From NCBI GenBank assembly GCA_014529385.2, contig CM043956.1:62947120-63011119 (forward strand): a DNA stretch of 64,000 bases. The letters are read 5' to 3'. How positions within the stretch are numbered: the stretch's first letter is position 1; every line of letters begins with the position of its first letter. The notes under the pieces were generated by a model that made no database searches, was not told the DNA's origin, and saw only the letters and a program-made list of their open reading frames with translations. The position numbers and the translations under genes were made by a program. Source of the stretch: Adiantum capillus-veneris (taxonomy: Eukaryota > Streptophyta > Polypodiopsida > Polypodiales > Pteridaceae). This document shows, in pieces, positions 9,901 through 20,254 of this stretch.

Positions 9901-12900
9901 TGGTATTTCGACAGTGGTGCTACAAAGCACATTACCTCACATCGTGAATTGTTTACCTCTCTCGAGTCTATCCCTCATAGGAATTCAGTCACTTGTGCCA
10001 ACAATGCCTCTTATCCAGTTCCGGGAGTTCGAAAGATTGTGCTTACGGCTACTAATGGCAGTTCTTTCACACTTGTTGATGCACTTTATGTACCTGGGAT
10101 CAAGAAGAATCTCTTGTCTGTATCCGCACTTGCTAGACTTGGACTTGTAGTCAAATTTGTGGATGACAGATGTAGAGTTCATGATCTCAGTTTTGGCGAT
10201 GAAATTGTTGCTTCTGGGATTTTGTGCCGTGGGCTGTATAAGCTCACTTTGTATGACAAGTGTGGACAAAATTTTGCAAATGATGTTGCAGATTCAAGGG
10301 CTATTTCAGATGCAAAACTTTGGCATGCACGTTTTGGTCATCTGAATTTTTCCAATTTGCTGCGTTTGCAGAAATTTGATATGGTTCCTTCTTTGCAGCC
10401 TCTTGAAGCACCTGTCAAACATGTTTGTGAAGGCTGTATTTTGGGTAAGATGCTGCGTTTGCAGAAATCTGATATGGTTCCTTCTTTGCCGCCTCTTGAA
10501 GCACCTGTCAAACATGTTTGTGAAGGCTGTATTTTGGGTAAGATGCAGCGTTCTAAGTTTCCAAAGGATGGTTCAGTTCGGGCCACATGCAGGTTGCAGC
10601 TTGTGCATAGTGATGTTTGTGGGCCCATGCAAACTCCGTCCTTGGGCAATTACCTGTACTTCATGACTTTCATTGATGATTACTCCATGCATGCATGGGT
10701 ATTTCTGCTTAAAGCAAAGTCCGAAGTTTTTATGTGCTTCAAACAATTTCTGGCTATGGTTGAAAATGTCTCAAAATGTACTATGGGCACCCTCCGTTCA
10801 AATCGAGGGGGGGAGTATATGTCTCATGAATTTAATGCATTTCTGGCTACTCATGGGATAAAACACCAATGTACACTGCCTTATACACCTCAGCAAAATG
10901 GTGTTGCTGAGAGGAAAAACAGATCATTGCCGAAAATGGCACGATGTATGGTCAATAGTCAAGCTTTGCCGCATTCTTTTTGGCTTGAGGCCATCATGTG
11001 TGCCACTTATATACTTAACAGGTGTCCTACAAAAGCGTTGCAGTCTAGTACTCGATATGAAGCATGGAATGATAGAAAGCCTTCTATTGAGCACATGCGT
11101 GTTTTTGGTTGTTTGGCATATGCTTTGGTGCCACAAGTGCAACGCAAAAAATGGGATGATAAGGCTGTCAAATGTATTTTTGTTGGTTATAGTGTTGAAA
11201 GCAAAGGTTACAGGTTGTATCATCCGCAAAAAAAACGTACTCTAGTTTCTCGGGATGTAGTGTTTGTGGAAGATTCTGTTCAGCCCTTGTTGTCATGTAC
11301 TAGAGACAGTAATGTAAGCTCACAGGACATTTATGACACTTTGTTCCCTCTTTTCAGTGGTGCAAATACGAATGTAAGTTCCAATGAGGCAAATGTACAG
11401 CCTATGGGGGTTTCTGAAAATGTTCTAGATCAGCCTATTACTAATGCAGATGTACATGATGTACTTGATGAGGAAAGGGCTGAAAATGAGCAGACTAGAG
11501 GTATGCCAAAATGGCTGGTGCACACTTTGCGTGACAGTAAATTGGATGCACCTTTGTCTAGTCGATCTCGTTCAGGCTCTCGCCATGCATCTTATGCATC
11601 AGATTGTTATGCTTTGGCTGTGTCTAGCTTATATGATGTTGAGGAGCCTCTGTCTTTTGATGAAGCACAGAATTCAGAAAATTGGATGGTTGCCATGCAA
11701 TCAGAATATGATGCACTCATAGAAAATGACACATGGACTTTATGTGATTTGCCTCCTGGCAAAAAGGCCATTGGTACGAAGTGGGTTAACAAGTTGAAAC
11801 GCAAGCCGGATGGTGAGATCGATCGCCAAAGGCTCGACTTGTTGCAAAGGGTTATGCACAGCAAAAAGGCATAGATTATGAAGAGACTTTTGCTCCCACT
11901 TGTCATATGACTACTGTGCGTTTTCTATGTGCATTGGCAGTTCATTTTGGTTGGGATGTACATCAATCAGACATTGTTACTGCTTTCTTGAATGGTGACA
12001 TATTTGAGGAAGTTTATGTAACGCAGCCTTGCGGTTTTGTCATAAAAGGACAAGAGGACAAAGTGTGCAAATGTAACAAGGCTTTGAATGGGTTGAAGCA
12101 ATCTCCTCGTGCTTGGTATGAGAAATCTGACACTCATTTGGTCAAACAAGGCTTTCGTAACAGTCCAACAGAAAGCACATTGTATGTAAAGCGTGAGGGT
12201 GATGTACTTCTCATTGTGGTTCTTTATGTTGATGATTTGCTGATCACTGGACCAAATGAGAGACATATTGCTGAATTTAAGGCTGATTTGAATGCTTCTT
12301 TCAAGATGAAAGATTTGGGGTTGTTGCATCATTACTTGGGTATAGAGTTTAAGCAGTGTTATGGTGGTATTGGCTTGTGTCAGAAAAGTTACATAGAGAC
12401 ATTGCTATGTAAGTTTGGACTTGAGGATTGCAAACCTATTGCCACTCCCATGGAAATAGGTTTGAAGTTGAGTCTACATGATGTTGGCGATCCTGCTGAT
12501 GTCACTCTTTACCAAACTGTTGTTGGCTGCCTCATTTATGTATCCAACACGAGGCCAGATATTCAATTTGCAGTCTCAGAGGTCAGCAGATTTATGCATA
12601 GCCCAAGGTCTAAGCATTGGCAGGCTGTCAAGAGGATTTTCCACTACCTTAGTGGCACTTTACATCTTGGCTTGTTTTATCCCAAGGGGGGATCGTTGCC
12701 GCCAGACTTACATGCTTTTTCGGACTCAGATTGGGCTGGTTGTTTTGACACGCGAGTGTCCACAAGTGGTTTTTGTTTCATGCTTGGCAGTTCATGTATA
12801 TCATGGTTGAGCAAGAAGCAACCTACTGTGGCCAGTTCGAGTTGTGAGGCTGAGTACAGGGCAGTCTTCACAGCTACGGTTGAGTGTGTATGGCTCAGAT

Positions 12901-13180
12901 GCCTTATGGCTGATTTGGGTGTTGGACAGGACACTGCCAACACTATCTACACTGGCAGTTAGAGCACATTGGCAGCTGCGAGGAACCCAATTTTTCATGC
13001 TCGCACAAAGCACATTGAGGTGCATTACCACTATGTCAGGAAGAGGCTCTCAGCAGAAGAGATCAGCTTGGCTTATGTGCCAACACAGGACAACCTTGCA
13101 GATCTTTTCACAAAGGCATTGTCTCGTGAGAAGCTTGAAGCTTTCCGCAAAGCTTTGGGCTTACTCCCCTTTGTGGACTT
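9890..13180 (+). pseudogene. Copia pol: protease, integrase, RT, RNase H (A2)
   Basis: The protease motif is FDSGATKHIT near 9908. The integrase zinc region (LWHARFGHLNF, HVCEGC) carries an in-frame 31-codon duplication at 10360-10545. Catalytic-core landmarks are VHSDVCGP, FIDDYS and the region before NGVAERKN. The RT frame breaks near 11826 (one base lost in the DRHKARLVAKGYA region) and resumes at 11907 with YVDDLLITG near 12226. RNase H has DSDWAGC and SSCEAEYRAVF. A TAG at 12961 replaces the codon after YTGS, and the normal terminal TGA after PFVD is TTA. Much of the polyprotein is readable (860 and 351 codons) but the enzyme set is broken. Confidence 0.9.
10360..10545 (+). repeat. 93-bp in-frame tandem duplication in A2 integrase zinc domain
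   Basis: CTGCGTTTGCAGAAAT starts at 10360 and again at 10453. The 31-codon unit covers LRLQK.DMV through CEGCILGKM, so the CxxC half of the HHCC zinc-binding domain is present twice with no frame loss. Confidence 0.92.
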
Positions 13181-13256
13181 ATCATGTCCTCAGGGCATGG
13201 CACTTCCCTCTACCCATGTGCCAGCTCTCGTTCACCACATCACTCCAGGGGGGATT

Positions 13257-13483
13257 TATTACCATATACATGTGGTAGTGATGTGTGTGAACACACTAGG
13301 ACTGCCAGGGCATTTTTTCCCTCTTGAGGAGGTTTTTTCCCTCGTGCATTGTATATTCGCCCATCACTCTAGGGCTATCTATCTTTCCATTGCACACTAA
13401 GTAACACACTCTCTATTGTGTGCCTTGAGCTTCCTTCATCTTCTCCAACCTGTCTATGTTTCTTTGCAACCCTAATTCCAATA
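13257..13483 (+). repeat. A2 3' LTR
   Basis: 227 bp, starting TATTACC after the purine tract CCAGGGGGGATT and ending CCAATA (normally CCAACA). The GTGTC target duplication follows directly. Confidence 0.93.
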
Positions 13484-13642
13484 GTGTCCGCCGGCCAGCG
13501 TCCGGCTGCCCACATTTATTTCACTCACATTCTCACATGGTGCTCACACAGTGAGATTTGGGAGCTCCACTCACATCTTGTGTCGTGCTCTCTCCTTCGC
13601 ACTCTCTACGCACGCGCACCGCATCCGCGCACTCACAGATTG

Positions 13643-13740
13643 TATCGCATCTCATTGAACCCTTTCAAATGCCAATTTTTGTGTTAAGCATGGAGTCATT
13701 TTAGGCCATATAGTGTCCAAGAATGGGATTCCCACAGACG
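13643..13740 (+). pseudogene. Gypsy G1 reverse transcriptase, part 2
   Basis: It continues the RT interrupted at 5654: YRISLNPFKCQF, then after a TAA HGVILGHIVSKNGIPTDES, a typical gypsy connection-domain stretch. It ends at the target duplication of the solo LTR at 13746. Confidence 0.88.
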
Positions 13741-15354
13741 AAAGTTGTCATAAAATAGAATATCTAACTATACCCAAATGATTTTCTCATATTAAACTGA
13801 TCATTTAATGTGGGAGAATAAACGAGAACAAGAGTTAGAATAAAGACATGTGCTTTTAGATGTATCTCAGCACCATGGGACCAAAAGGTAATGGGTCCAA
13901 ATGGGAGATGGTCTATCAAAAACCAATGCCAGTTAATGGGGATTAAGAGACCTTAGGGTTAGCTTCATTAAAGGCCTCCAAAGCCTTCTGTAAAAGCCCT
14001 TAGACCTTAGGTTGTAGGCCTATGCTTGAGGTGCTTGATGATTAATGTGCATGAGATGCTTGAAAACTAAGGTGCAACTTAATCTAGGCATGTGCTTGAA
14101 GGTCAAAGTCAATCCCTACAAGGAGGGGGAGAGCCCTTGAGGCTAGGGGGATGGTAGAGAGAGAAGCCATGATCTTGCTATTTGCATGCATGACGACTAA
14201 GGTGCTTGAGGTGATTAAGCAACTAGGGGGCCAAGGTGCTTAGGGATAGAAATTCAATACCTACGCCTACAAAGAAGTGGGCGAGCCCTACAAGGAGGGG
14301 ATATGCATGGATGACCTTTCCCTGAACCAAGGGGCACCCTTGCTCAAAGAGCCATATTGGACACATGTCAAGCCCCTAGCTAGGTTGCCCCCATAATGTG
14401 CCTAAAGCCTATTGGTTGACCCTTAGAGAGTTCCAATGAGGATTTAGCTAATTAAATTAAATGATTAGGCATTTATCAAGCCCTCTCTCTCAAAGGGGAA
14501 AGGAGGACACTTGTCCAAACACTACCTCTATTGCTTGACTTGATACAGGCTTGTGATTGGCTAGGCTTCAGAGAGCCAATGAGCTTCATGCATGAGCTAG
14601 AAGAGGCCAAGCAAGGAGGGGGCTAGCTTGACGGGTATACTCTCCCACTCTCTCTCTCTCTCTCTCTCATTGTGTGAAATGCAAAGTGTAAGAGCTCCAT
14701 CTCCTTCTCCAAGCTTGTTGAGAAGTTGAGAGCCTACACCAACACTCTTGGTTATGGAATGCAAATCCAACCAAGAGTCATGCTTCAATGCTTAAGCTTG
14801 TCATCTTCTTCAACTTCATTACTATGCTATTATGCTTTGCTAATCAAGAAGAGTGATGATAAGTGAGGAACTATTTCTTTCTCATATGAACGTTTCTTCT
14901 CCCTCTTTTCTACCCTCATTCCCCGCTAGCTCTCTCCACCTTTGAAGTGTTTGAGGCCTTAGGAATGGGGCCGGGGATGGTTAATGATTTTACAGAGTTT
15001 ATGTTATGCTCGTGATACATGAATTTTTCCATCTTCATTGCATCACCTAGGTCACAAGGAACACAAAGATTGTATTGTACCAAGTCTCTCTTGATGGGAG
15101 AATCTATAATACAAAAGCCTATTGGAGGGGGGACCGGCTCCACATAAATCCGGTCCTCAATTGTTGTCATGTTCTCTAATTCTCTCTTTTGCAAAAGTAT
15201 TGTTCGTGTCAAGTTAATTAAGTATAATGGTTATGTTGTTACCGCTAAATAATTTCACCCTCTATGTTCTCAAAGTAGTCTCATGAAAATGCTCACTCTA
15301 ATTCTCTTAATTCCTCTTTTCTCAAAGTTCATAGGCCATTTCCATTATAAAAGC
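13741..15354 (+). mobile_element. Solo LTR, family S, copy 1
   Basis: The LTR is 13746-15349 (about 1.6 kb), starting TGTCATAAAATAG and ending CATTATA (probably a mutated CA). The flanks AAAGT (13741-13745) and AAAGC (15350-15354) match at 4 of 5. Deleting the LTR plus one flank restores the gypsy frame as TDESKIKGIAKF, which supports both boundaries. It is homologous in inverse orientation to the copy at 42575-44233, sharing for example AAATGATTTTCTCAT and GGAGGGGGGACC. It contains a short CT repeat near 14649-14668 and no gene. Confidence 0.85.
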
Positions 15355-15963
15355 AAAATTAAAGGCATTGCCAAATTTCCACCACCTACAAACAATAAGG
15401 GAGTTCAAAGATTCATGGGTCATGTTGGTTATTCTTGTTGGTTTATTTTAAACTTCACTAAGATAGTTCGTTTATTGTACAAGCTTCTTATCAAGTTTCT
15501 CTGGACCAAGGAGTGTGACCATGCTTATGAGTTATTAAAAAAGGCCCTGACAAATGCTCCAATCCTACGAGTGCTCGATTGGAACACAATTTTCTATGTG
15601 CATATCAATGCATCAAACTTTGTTATTGGGTGTATTCTAACTCAACCAAGAGAATATAAATTAGACTACCCTATTAACTTTGGAAGTCCCCCATTAAATG
15701 ATGTCGAGATGAACTACACCACTACAGAGCAAGAAGATTTAGCTATGATTTATGATGTCAAGAAATTTCAACATTACCTTCTTGCTACCAAGTTTGTGTT
15801 TTACATAGATCATCAAGCATTGTTGTATCTAGTAAACAAGGCATGTTCCATGGGAAGAATTACACGATGGTTGTTAATTCTGTTCAAGTTTTATTTCACC
15901 GTTGTTCTAAGACCTGGAAAGAAACATGTTATGGAAGATCTTATCTCACATACCCGATGGTGA
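15355..15963 (+). pseudogene. Gypsy G1 RNase H, part 3
   Basis: It encodes IAKFPPPTN, GVQRFMGHVGYSCWFI, then the RNase H core INASNFVIGCIL, NYTTTEQEDLAMIYDVKKF and FYIDHQALLYL, ending near DLISHTRW with a stop at 15961. The chain is co-linear with gypsy RT-RNase H, with no stop in 203 codons. The first catalytic Asp appears replaced (VHINAS where families have CDAS), so it is probably inactive. Confidence 0.87.
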
Positions 15964-16518
15964 AACCCTTGTTGGAGTTGATGATGAATTGTTCGACAAT
16001 TCCCTATTTATAGTTGATACAATGTCTGAATGGAGTGAAAAGATTGTCAACTTTTTAGTCAATGGGTCCCCCCCCCCCCCCCCCCCCAAGAGCTTTGAAA
16101 GGATTTAGCTCGAAGGTTAATCAAGAAACGCGAACCTTATTGCTTGATTGCTGGAACTCTCTATAAGCAAGGAAAAGATGACATTCTTAGACGTTGTGGC
16201 AATGAGGATGAATATTTGTACATTTTGCAAGAAGCACACATGGGCGTAGCTGGTGGTCACTTTTCAGGAGAATTGACTACTAGAAAGATATTCCAATCGG
16301 GCTATTGGTGGTCCACTTTATTTAAGGATGCATCACTCTTTACGAAAGGATGCGGAGAATGCCAACATCATGCAAAATCACAACGAAAAGATATGATGCC
16401 TCTACATCCTATTAAGGTGACTCAACCATTTGAAAAGTGGGGCTTAGATTTTGTAGGGCCAATTAGTCCGGCAGCCCATAATATTCAATCCCGATATATC
16501 ATAGTGGCTACTAACTAA
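15964..16518 (+). pseudogene. Gypsy G1 integrase N-terminus, part 4
   Basis: After a frameshift comes a linker (GVDDELFDNSLF), then a C20 tract at 16068-16087 that breaks the frame. Next is the zinc-binding part AHMGVAGGHFSGELTTRKIF and GCGECQHH (HHCC type), then the start of the catalytic core WGLDFVGPISP. It stops at ATN followed by TAA (16518), where homology to integrase ends abruptly. The rest of the integrase and the 3' LTR of G1 are absent. Confidence 0.85.
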
Positions 16519-17162
16519 AGATTTGAGCTGACTCTAGAAGATGAGGCTACTACATGGTTTGACTCAGTGGAAAGACGCGATTTTGAGACTCTAGACGAGT
16601 TGTTTGAGGAATTCATCGAAGAATTCTTGTAGAATGGAAGAGCTCACAACACGGTCTTGCAAATTCATATATTCAAATAGAAAGAGGTTGAATCAGTACG
16701 CAAAGTGGCATTACAGCTCAAGAGATATATCAAGTTCTCTCCAAGAGCAGAACTACCTACACAGTCACGATTAATGTTGATCTTTATCCAGGGAATGAGA
16801 CATGAGGGTCTTTAGAAGGATCTGCATATGATAAGGAGCCTGATGATAAAAATTTGATCAAAGAAGCTCTTTATCTGGTGGATAATTGTGAGGAATATAA
16901 ATAAAAGGATTGTAAGAGTCAAGAGGATGACACATCCTCTCATCACATTGATTCACACATGACTGAGTCCATTGCAAACCCAACGGCACCTATCAATCAA
17001 GAAGAGATTATTGATGAAATGGTCAAGAGATTAACTCCTCTTGTAAAGTTTGATCCAAATAAGCCTAAATGATGCAAAATTGAGAGAAAATGGACAAACC
17101 ATACAAGGGAAGTGTGCTACTATAGCATGGAATATGTTGGGGAGAGGAAACCAATCTGTTGG
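16519..17162 (+). pseudogene. Gypsy gag fragment, copy 1
   Basis: Frames give LTLEDEATTWFDSVERRDFETLDEL, KVALQLKRYIKF and FIQGMRHEGL, then a knuckle-like WTNHT...CYYSMEYVGE. This is the Retrotrans_gag type. A close paralogue is at 35700-36310. In both copies the knuckle reads CKIERKW where related gags would have CxxC. Several stops are present (for example 16631 and 16903). It is bounded on the left by truncated G1 integrase and on the right by minus-strand sequence. Confidence 0.78.
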
Positions 17163-17970
17163 AAATAAAGACTCATGTAGCCTTGGATTGGCTTTAGTGT
17201 CACTCGATTTTCTTTGTGATGAGGTAGGTTCGGGTTTTTTAACATTGCTCCCAAAAGATCTCTCGTGGAGTTCCTCTCTAGGAATAGTTTCTGGTCCTTG
17301 GCCCAATATCCAATGTCTTATAGAGTAACCTTGGTATTTGGTCTGTTCTACCTCCTCAGGACTCATCACAACAAATTTATTGTTATAACAATCCCTAAAT
17401 AGGTACCTTGGTAGATCTGTTGAACCATTGCGTTTGATTTTGAAGATATAGATGATCTTCATGGGTGTTAACTGTCGTGATTTGGCATGAGAAGTCCATA
17501 AAAGATCCTTGACATACAATAGACTCCGATCCTAGGATTATCCGTGCTAAGACGTTTCAAAGGTTTCAGATCAACTTGATTGTATCTCTCGAATTCTAAA
17601 ATTGGTGGACCTTCTTTTGCTGCCATATCTGAAATTATGATATTCACTTTTAACCCCCATTTTTCTATTACATCAGGGTTTTCAACTTTTAAATACTGAG
17701 TTCTGTTTTTATCCATATACATTTTTCCTTGTTTGTTTGCCTTGATTTCCTCTTCAAACTCTATATCATGGTCATCAATGTGAATGGCATACTCTTCATT
17801 AGGATCCAGGTAAACCTGAGCTTCATGGACATCAGTCTTATAAAAGGTGAGTATGTGCTTATATCGCACTGTCGTTCTAGTTCCTCAATGAGTCGACTAG
17901 GAAGACATTTTGGATGTCGAGTCAGAATAGGTGTCTGAGACTTCTTCAAAGATAGTGTCCAAGTGATCAC
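17163..17970 (-). pseudogene. Unknown ORF of a minus-strand tRNA-Asp-type gypsy element, truncated
   Basis: On the minus strand two overlapping frames form one ~265-codon reading, with a break near 17470-17520. The N part includes YLDPNEEYAIHIDDHDIEF, KMYMDKNRTQYLKVENP and EKWGLKVNIIISDMAAKE. The C part includes GSTDLPRYLFRDCYNNKF and VVMSPEEVEQTKYQGYSIRH. I do not recognise a family. Its place, downstream of a tRNA-Asp primer site and 2-kb leader, is where gag or an extra upstream ORF of Athila/Tat/Ogre-like elements lies. The true end is cut off at about 17163. Confidence 0.5.
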
Positions 17971-20005
17971 CTTGATTCACACTCTCTTTGGTAGATACTC
18001 TACTAGCGGTCTCTCCAAATATGCCTTGATTTGTAAGTTTACGACCAGATCTAAGGTTCATATAGACTGGCTAAGCTCTCGATAGAGTACTTATCGTCGG
18101 ATTGAATTGATATCCGTTTCTTCCACTTTACTTGAGTGCAACCCCTGTCAAGCTCTCAATTCCTTGCTTGTAGCCTAAATCCTGTATCAGTTTCAACCAA
18201 GTTAGTTGTTTTCTCTCAAAGATTGTACAACTTTTGCTAACTATCGTGACATGTCGATGTATATCACTCCAATTTGAGCTAAGTGAGTTAGCAGTTGAGA
18301 CTTTCAGATTCTATTCTTGCAAAAATTCAAAGGACTAATTTGCAACCTGAAAGTTGAGTTAACAGGTACCAAATTGGATCCGATGGAACCCAAACTTGAC
18401 CAGTGGCCTTGTATTGCGTTGTTCTATAACCGTACAAGCTCAAAAGTCAAAAATCATGTCTCTGGGTCTCAGCAGTAAATAATCGTGATTATTTACTTTT
18501 CTCAGTTTTTATACTTTTCATGCTTATTTTGCCACATAATCACCTTGTTGTGGTCTCTGGACAAGTTTCATTGAATTTGAACAAGATTGGTCCAAGTTAT
18601 CAACTGTTTAGTGTCCGCAGACTCAGTTTTTAAAAATCTGGCTTAAGTCTCACTTTTGTGATCCAAATTTCACTAAATTTGATTTGTGGGGTCTACTTGA
18701 TATGATTGACCTTGTGGTATACTCAATTGTGCACAAAAATTCAATTCTGAAGCAGATGTCGCGATTATTTACTTCTGGCTTTTTTTTGCAACTTTTGCCC
18801 AAAATGTTGATACTAGCTGGTAAAGCAACTCAACTTAAGCCCCCTAGCCAAGTTTGGATAATTATTGCTCAATTTGTCAACAATTTTTTGTTCACAGACT
18901 AACTTTATAAATCTGGCCATAATTTTTACTTTAATGATTCAAATCTTACCAAATTTGATATATGTACTCAATACAACATGATAAAACTTGTGGTATGCTT
19001 AGTTGGTCAAAAAATTTGAAAAATAGGGCAGAAGTAAATAATTGCAATTATTTACTTTTGATAAATTTTGGTATATTTTTTGTCATTTGAGTATATACAC
19101 TTGGTTAACACTTCAATCTAAGCCTCTGAGTCAAGTTTCGCTAAGTTTGAGCAAGATTTACCGAGTCACACTCAAGTTCGCGACAATCAATACAGATTTT
19201 AGTTTTTCTCAAGGTTTTGGTCTGTTTTGTGATCCAAATTCTATGAGCATTTACAAAAGATGTTTGCAATCATGCATAGAGTCTTTGGTATCAAGCTTGG
19301 TCAATTTTGAGCTGAAAGTAAATAATCATGATTATTTACTTTTGGCCTAAAATGAACACTTTTTGTAATGTTTTCATTGGACAGTCTTTCTATGACCTGT
19401 TTTAAGCCTCTGAGTCAAGTCAAAACTTAAGTTGACCTAAAATCTCAAGTAAAAGTAAATAATATGAGTTTTTGCAAACTCTTGAAAATTTACCTCAATG
19501 GCATCCTTAAGCTTACCCACTGGTTCATACAACTTTTTTGACATAATCTCCAACCAAATTCAGTGGTTGACAATCTTTTGGTGTTGTTTCAAGTCGTAGG
19601 CTTGAATTTCTATAACTTCACATAAACAACTCAGAATTGATTCGTTTGGAGTGAGCTATGCTTTGAGATCCACCTCGGATTCTACTTACCCTACTCCTGG
19701 GTTCTATTACAATGGGATTGTGGAAAATGTTTACAAACACTTGTTTTCTTGTTTTTGAAGGTTTTTTGAGCCTTGATCTTAAGACTTGTCTCGTCCATCA
19801 ATCATTCTCAAAATTCTAATTTAATCCTACAATCCTACAAAGTACGTAGCAAGTACAATCTACTTCCAAGCTACCTCTACACAATAAAAGACGACAACCT
19901 TAAGCTATGTGGTCTTAAAGAGAAATTTTTAACTCTAGGTGATCCTAGAGGAAGTTAAAGGATGACTACACAAGACTCTCGTGTTTTCCCTAGTTTAGGT
20001 CTATT
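17971..20005 (-). other. 2-kb leader of the minus-strand gypsy element
   Basis: No credible coding sequence is present. It lies between the primer site at 20006-20027 and the first ORF, so it is the 5' untranslated leader. It contains the palindromic tandem array at 18210-19470. Long leaders with tandem repeats are known from Tat/Ogre gypsy elements; assignment here is by analogy. Confidence 0.6.
18210..19470. repeat. Degenerate ~280-bp tandem array with a palindromic motif per unit
   Basis: Palindrome copies lie at 18474-18497, 18763-18773 (half), 19033-19056 and 19317-19340, plus a half at 19454. The best copies are exact inverted repeats: AGTAAATAATCA or AGTAAATAATTG followed by its own reverse complement. 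Centres are about 276, 283 and 284 bp apart. Flanking unit sequence also recurs, for example TAAGCC.CC.AG.CAAGTTT, CTTGTGGTATRCT and GTGATCCAAATT. Confidence 0.82.
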
Positions 20006-20027
20006 CGATCCCCGACAGCGGCGCCAA
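20006..20027 (-). other. Primer binding site, tRNA-Asp type
   Basis: The minus strand reads TTGGCGCCGCTGTCGGGGAT, one base inside the LTR end. The plant tRNA-Asp primer sequence used by Athila-like gypsy elements is TGGCGCCGTTGCCGGGGAT, so two mismatches are seen. It fixes the element orientation as minus. Confidence 0.85.
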
Positions 20028-20254
20028 GTGTGAAACAGGTTTTTAATCTCACTCCTATCTTATTGCAGACATAGCGAGAACCACGAACATAATTGTCAAT
20101 CCATGGGACGAAGCTGACTCGACTAGTGCATAGAGGCTACAATAGGGTGTCTATCTCTTGGAAAACAATAGATAACTCGCATCTAGCACAAGCTACCTCA
20201 AATGACTAAAGTCATCAAAAGCTAGTCGCTAATCGACAAACAAATCATAAACGT

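Larger units (their letters stand above)
8076..13488 (+). mobile_element. Copia element A2, complete, with GTGTC target duplication
   Basis: The 5' LTR is 8081-8308, the primer site starts at 8309, gag ATG is at 8671, pol runs to about 13180, and the 3' LTR is 13257-13483. The flanks GTGTC at 8076-8080 and 13484-13488 are identical. The uninterrupted L1 5' LTR has a single GTGTC at the same place, which proves the insertion point. LTR starts differ (TGTTACC versus TATTACC) and several other sites differ, so the insertion is not recent. Confidence 0.95.
5655..13637 (+). mobile_element. Element L1: 2.6-kb largely non-coding LTR element, split by copia A2
   Basis: The 5' LTR is 5655-5895 (241 bp, TGTTAGGTAAAGGC to GTGCACTCACA). 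An initiator-Met type primer site follows, then about 2.14 kb of internal DNA, the purine tract AGTGGGAGAA at 8029-8038, and a 3' LTR split into 8039-8080 and 13489-13637. Perfect 5-bp duplications GATTG flank it at 5650-5654 and 13638-13642. Excluding A2 and one copy of its target duplication, the element is about 2575 bp. No intact protein is encoded, which fits a LARD-like deletion derivative. It sits inside gypsy G1 RT. Confidence 0.9.

Noticed and set aside
14916-15212. 98-codon minus ORF inside solo LTR copy 1
   Set aside because: It is not conserved as an ORF in the homologous LTR at 42575-44233 and has no domain.
18474-19340. Regularly spaced palindromes that superficially resemble a CRISPR array
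   Set aside because: Spacing is about 280 bp, the spacers are themselves homologous repeat units, and the context is a plant retroelement leader.
20006-20027. Sequence matching a tRNA-Asp 3' end, possible tRNA gene
   Set aside because: Only the 3' acceptor/T-arm portion is present, next to an LTR end. It is a primer binding site, not a tRNA gene.
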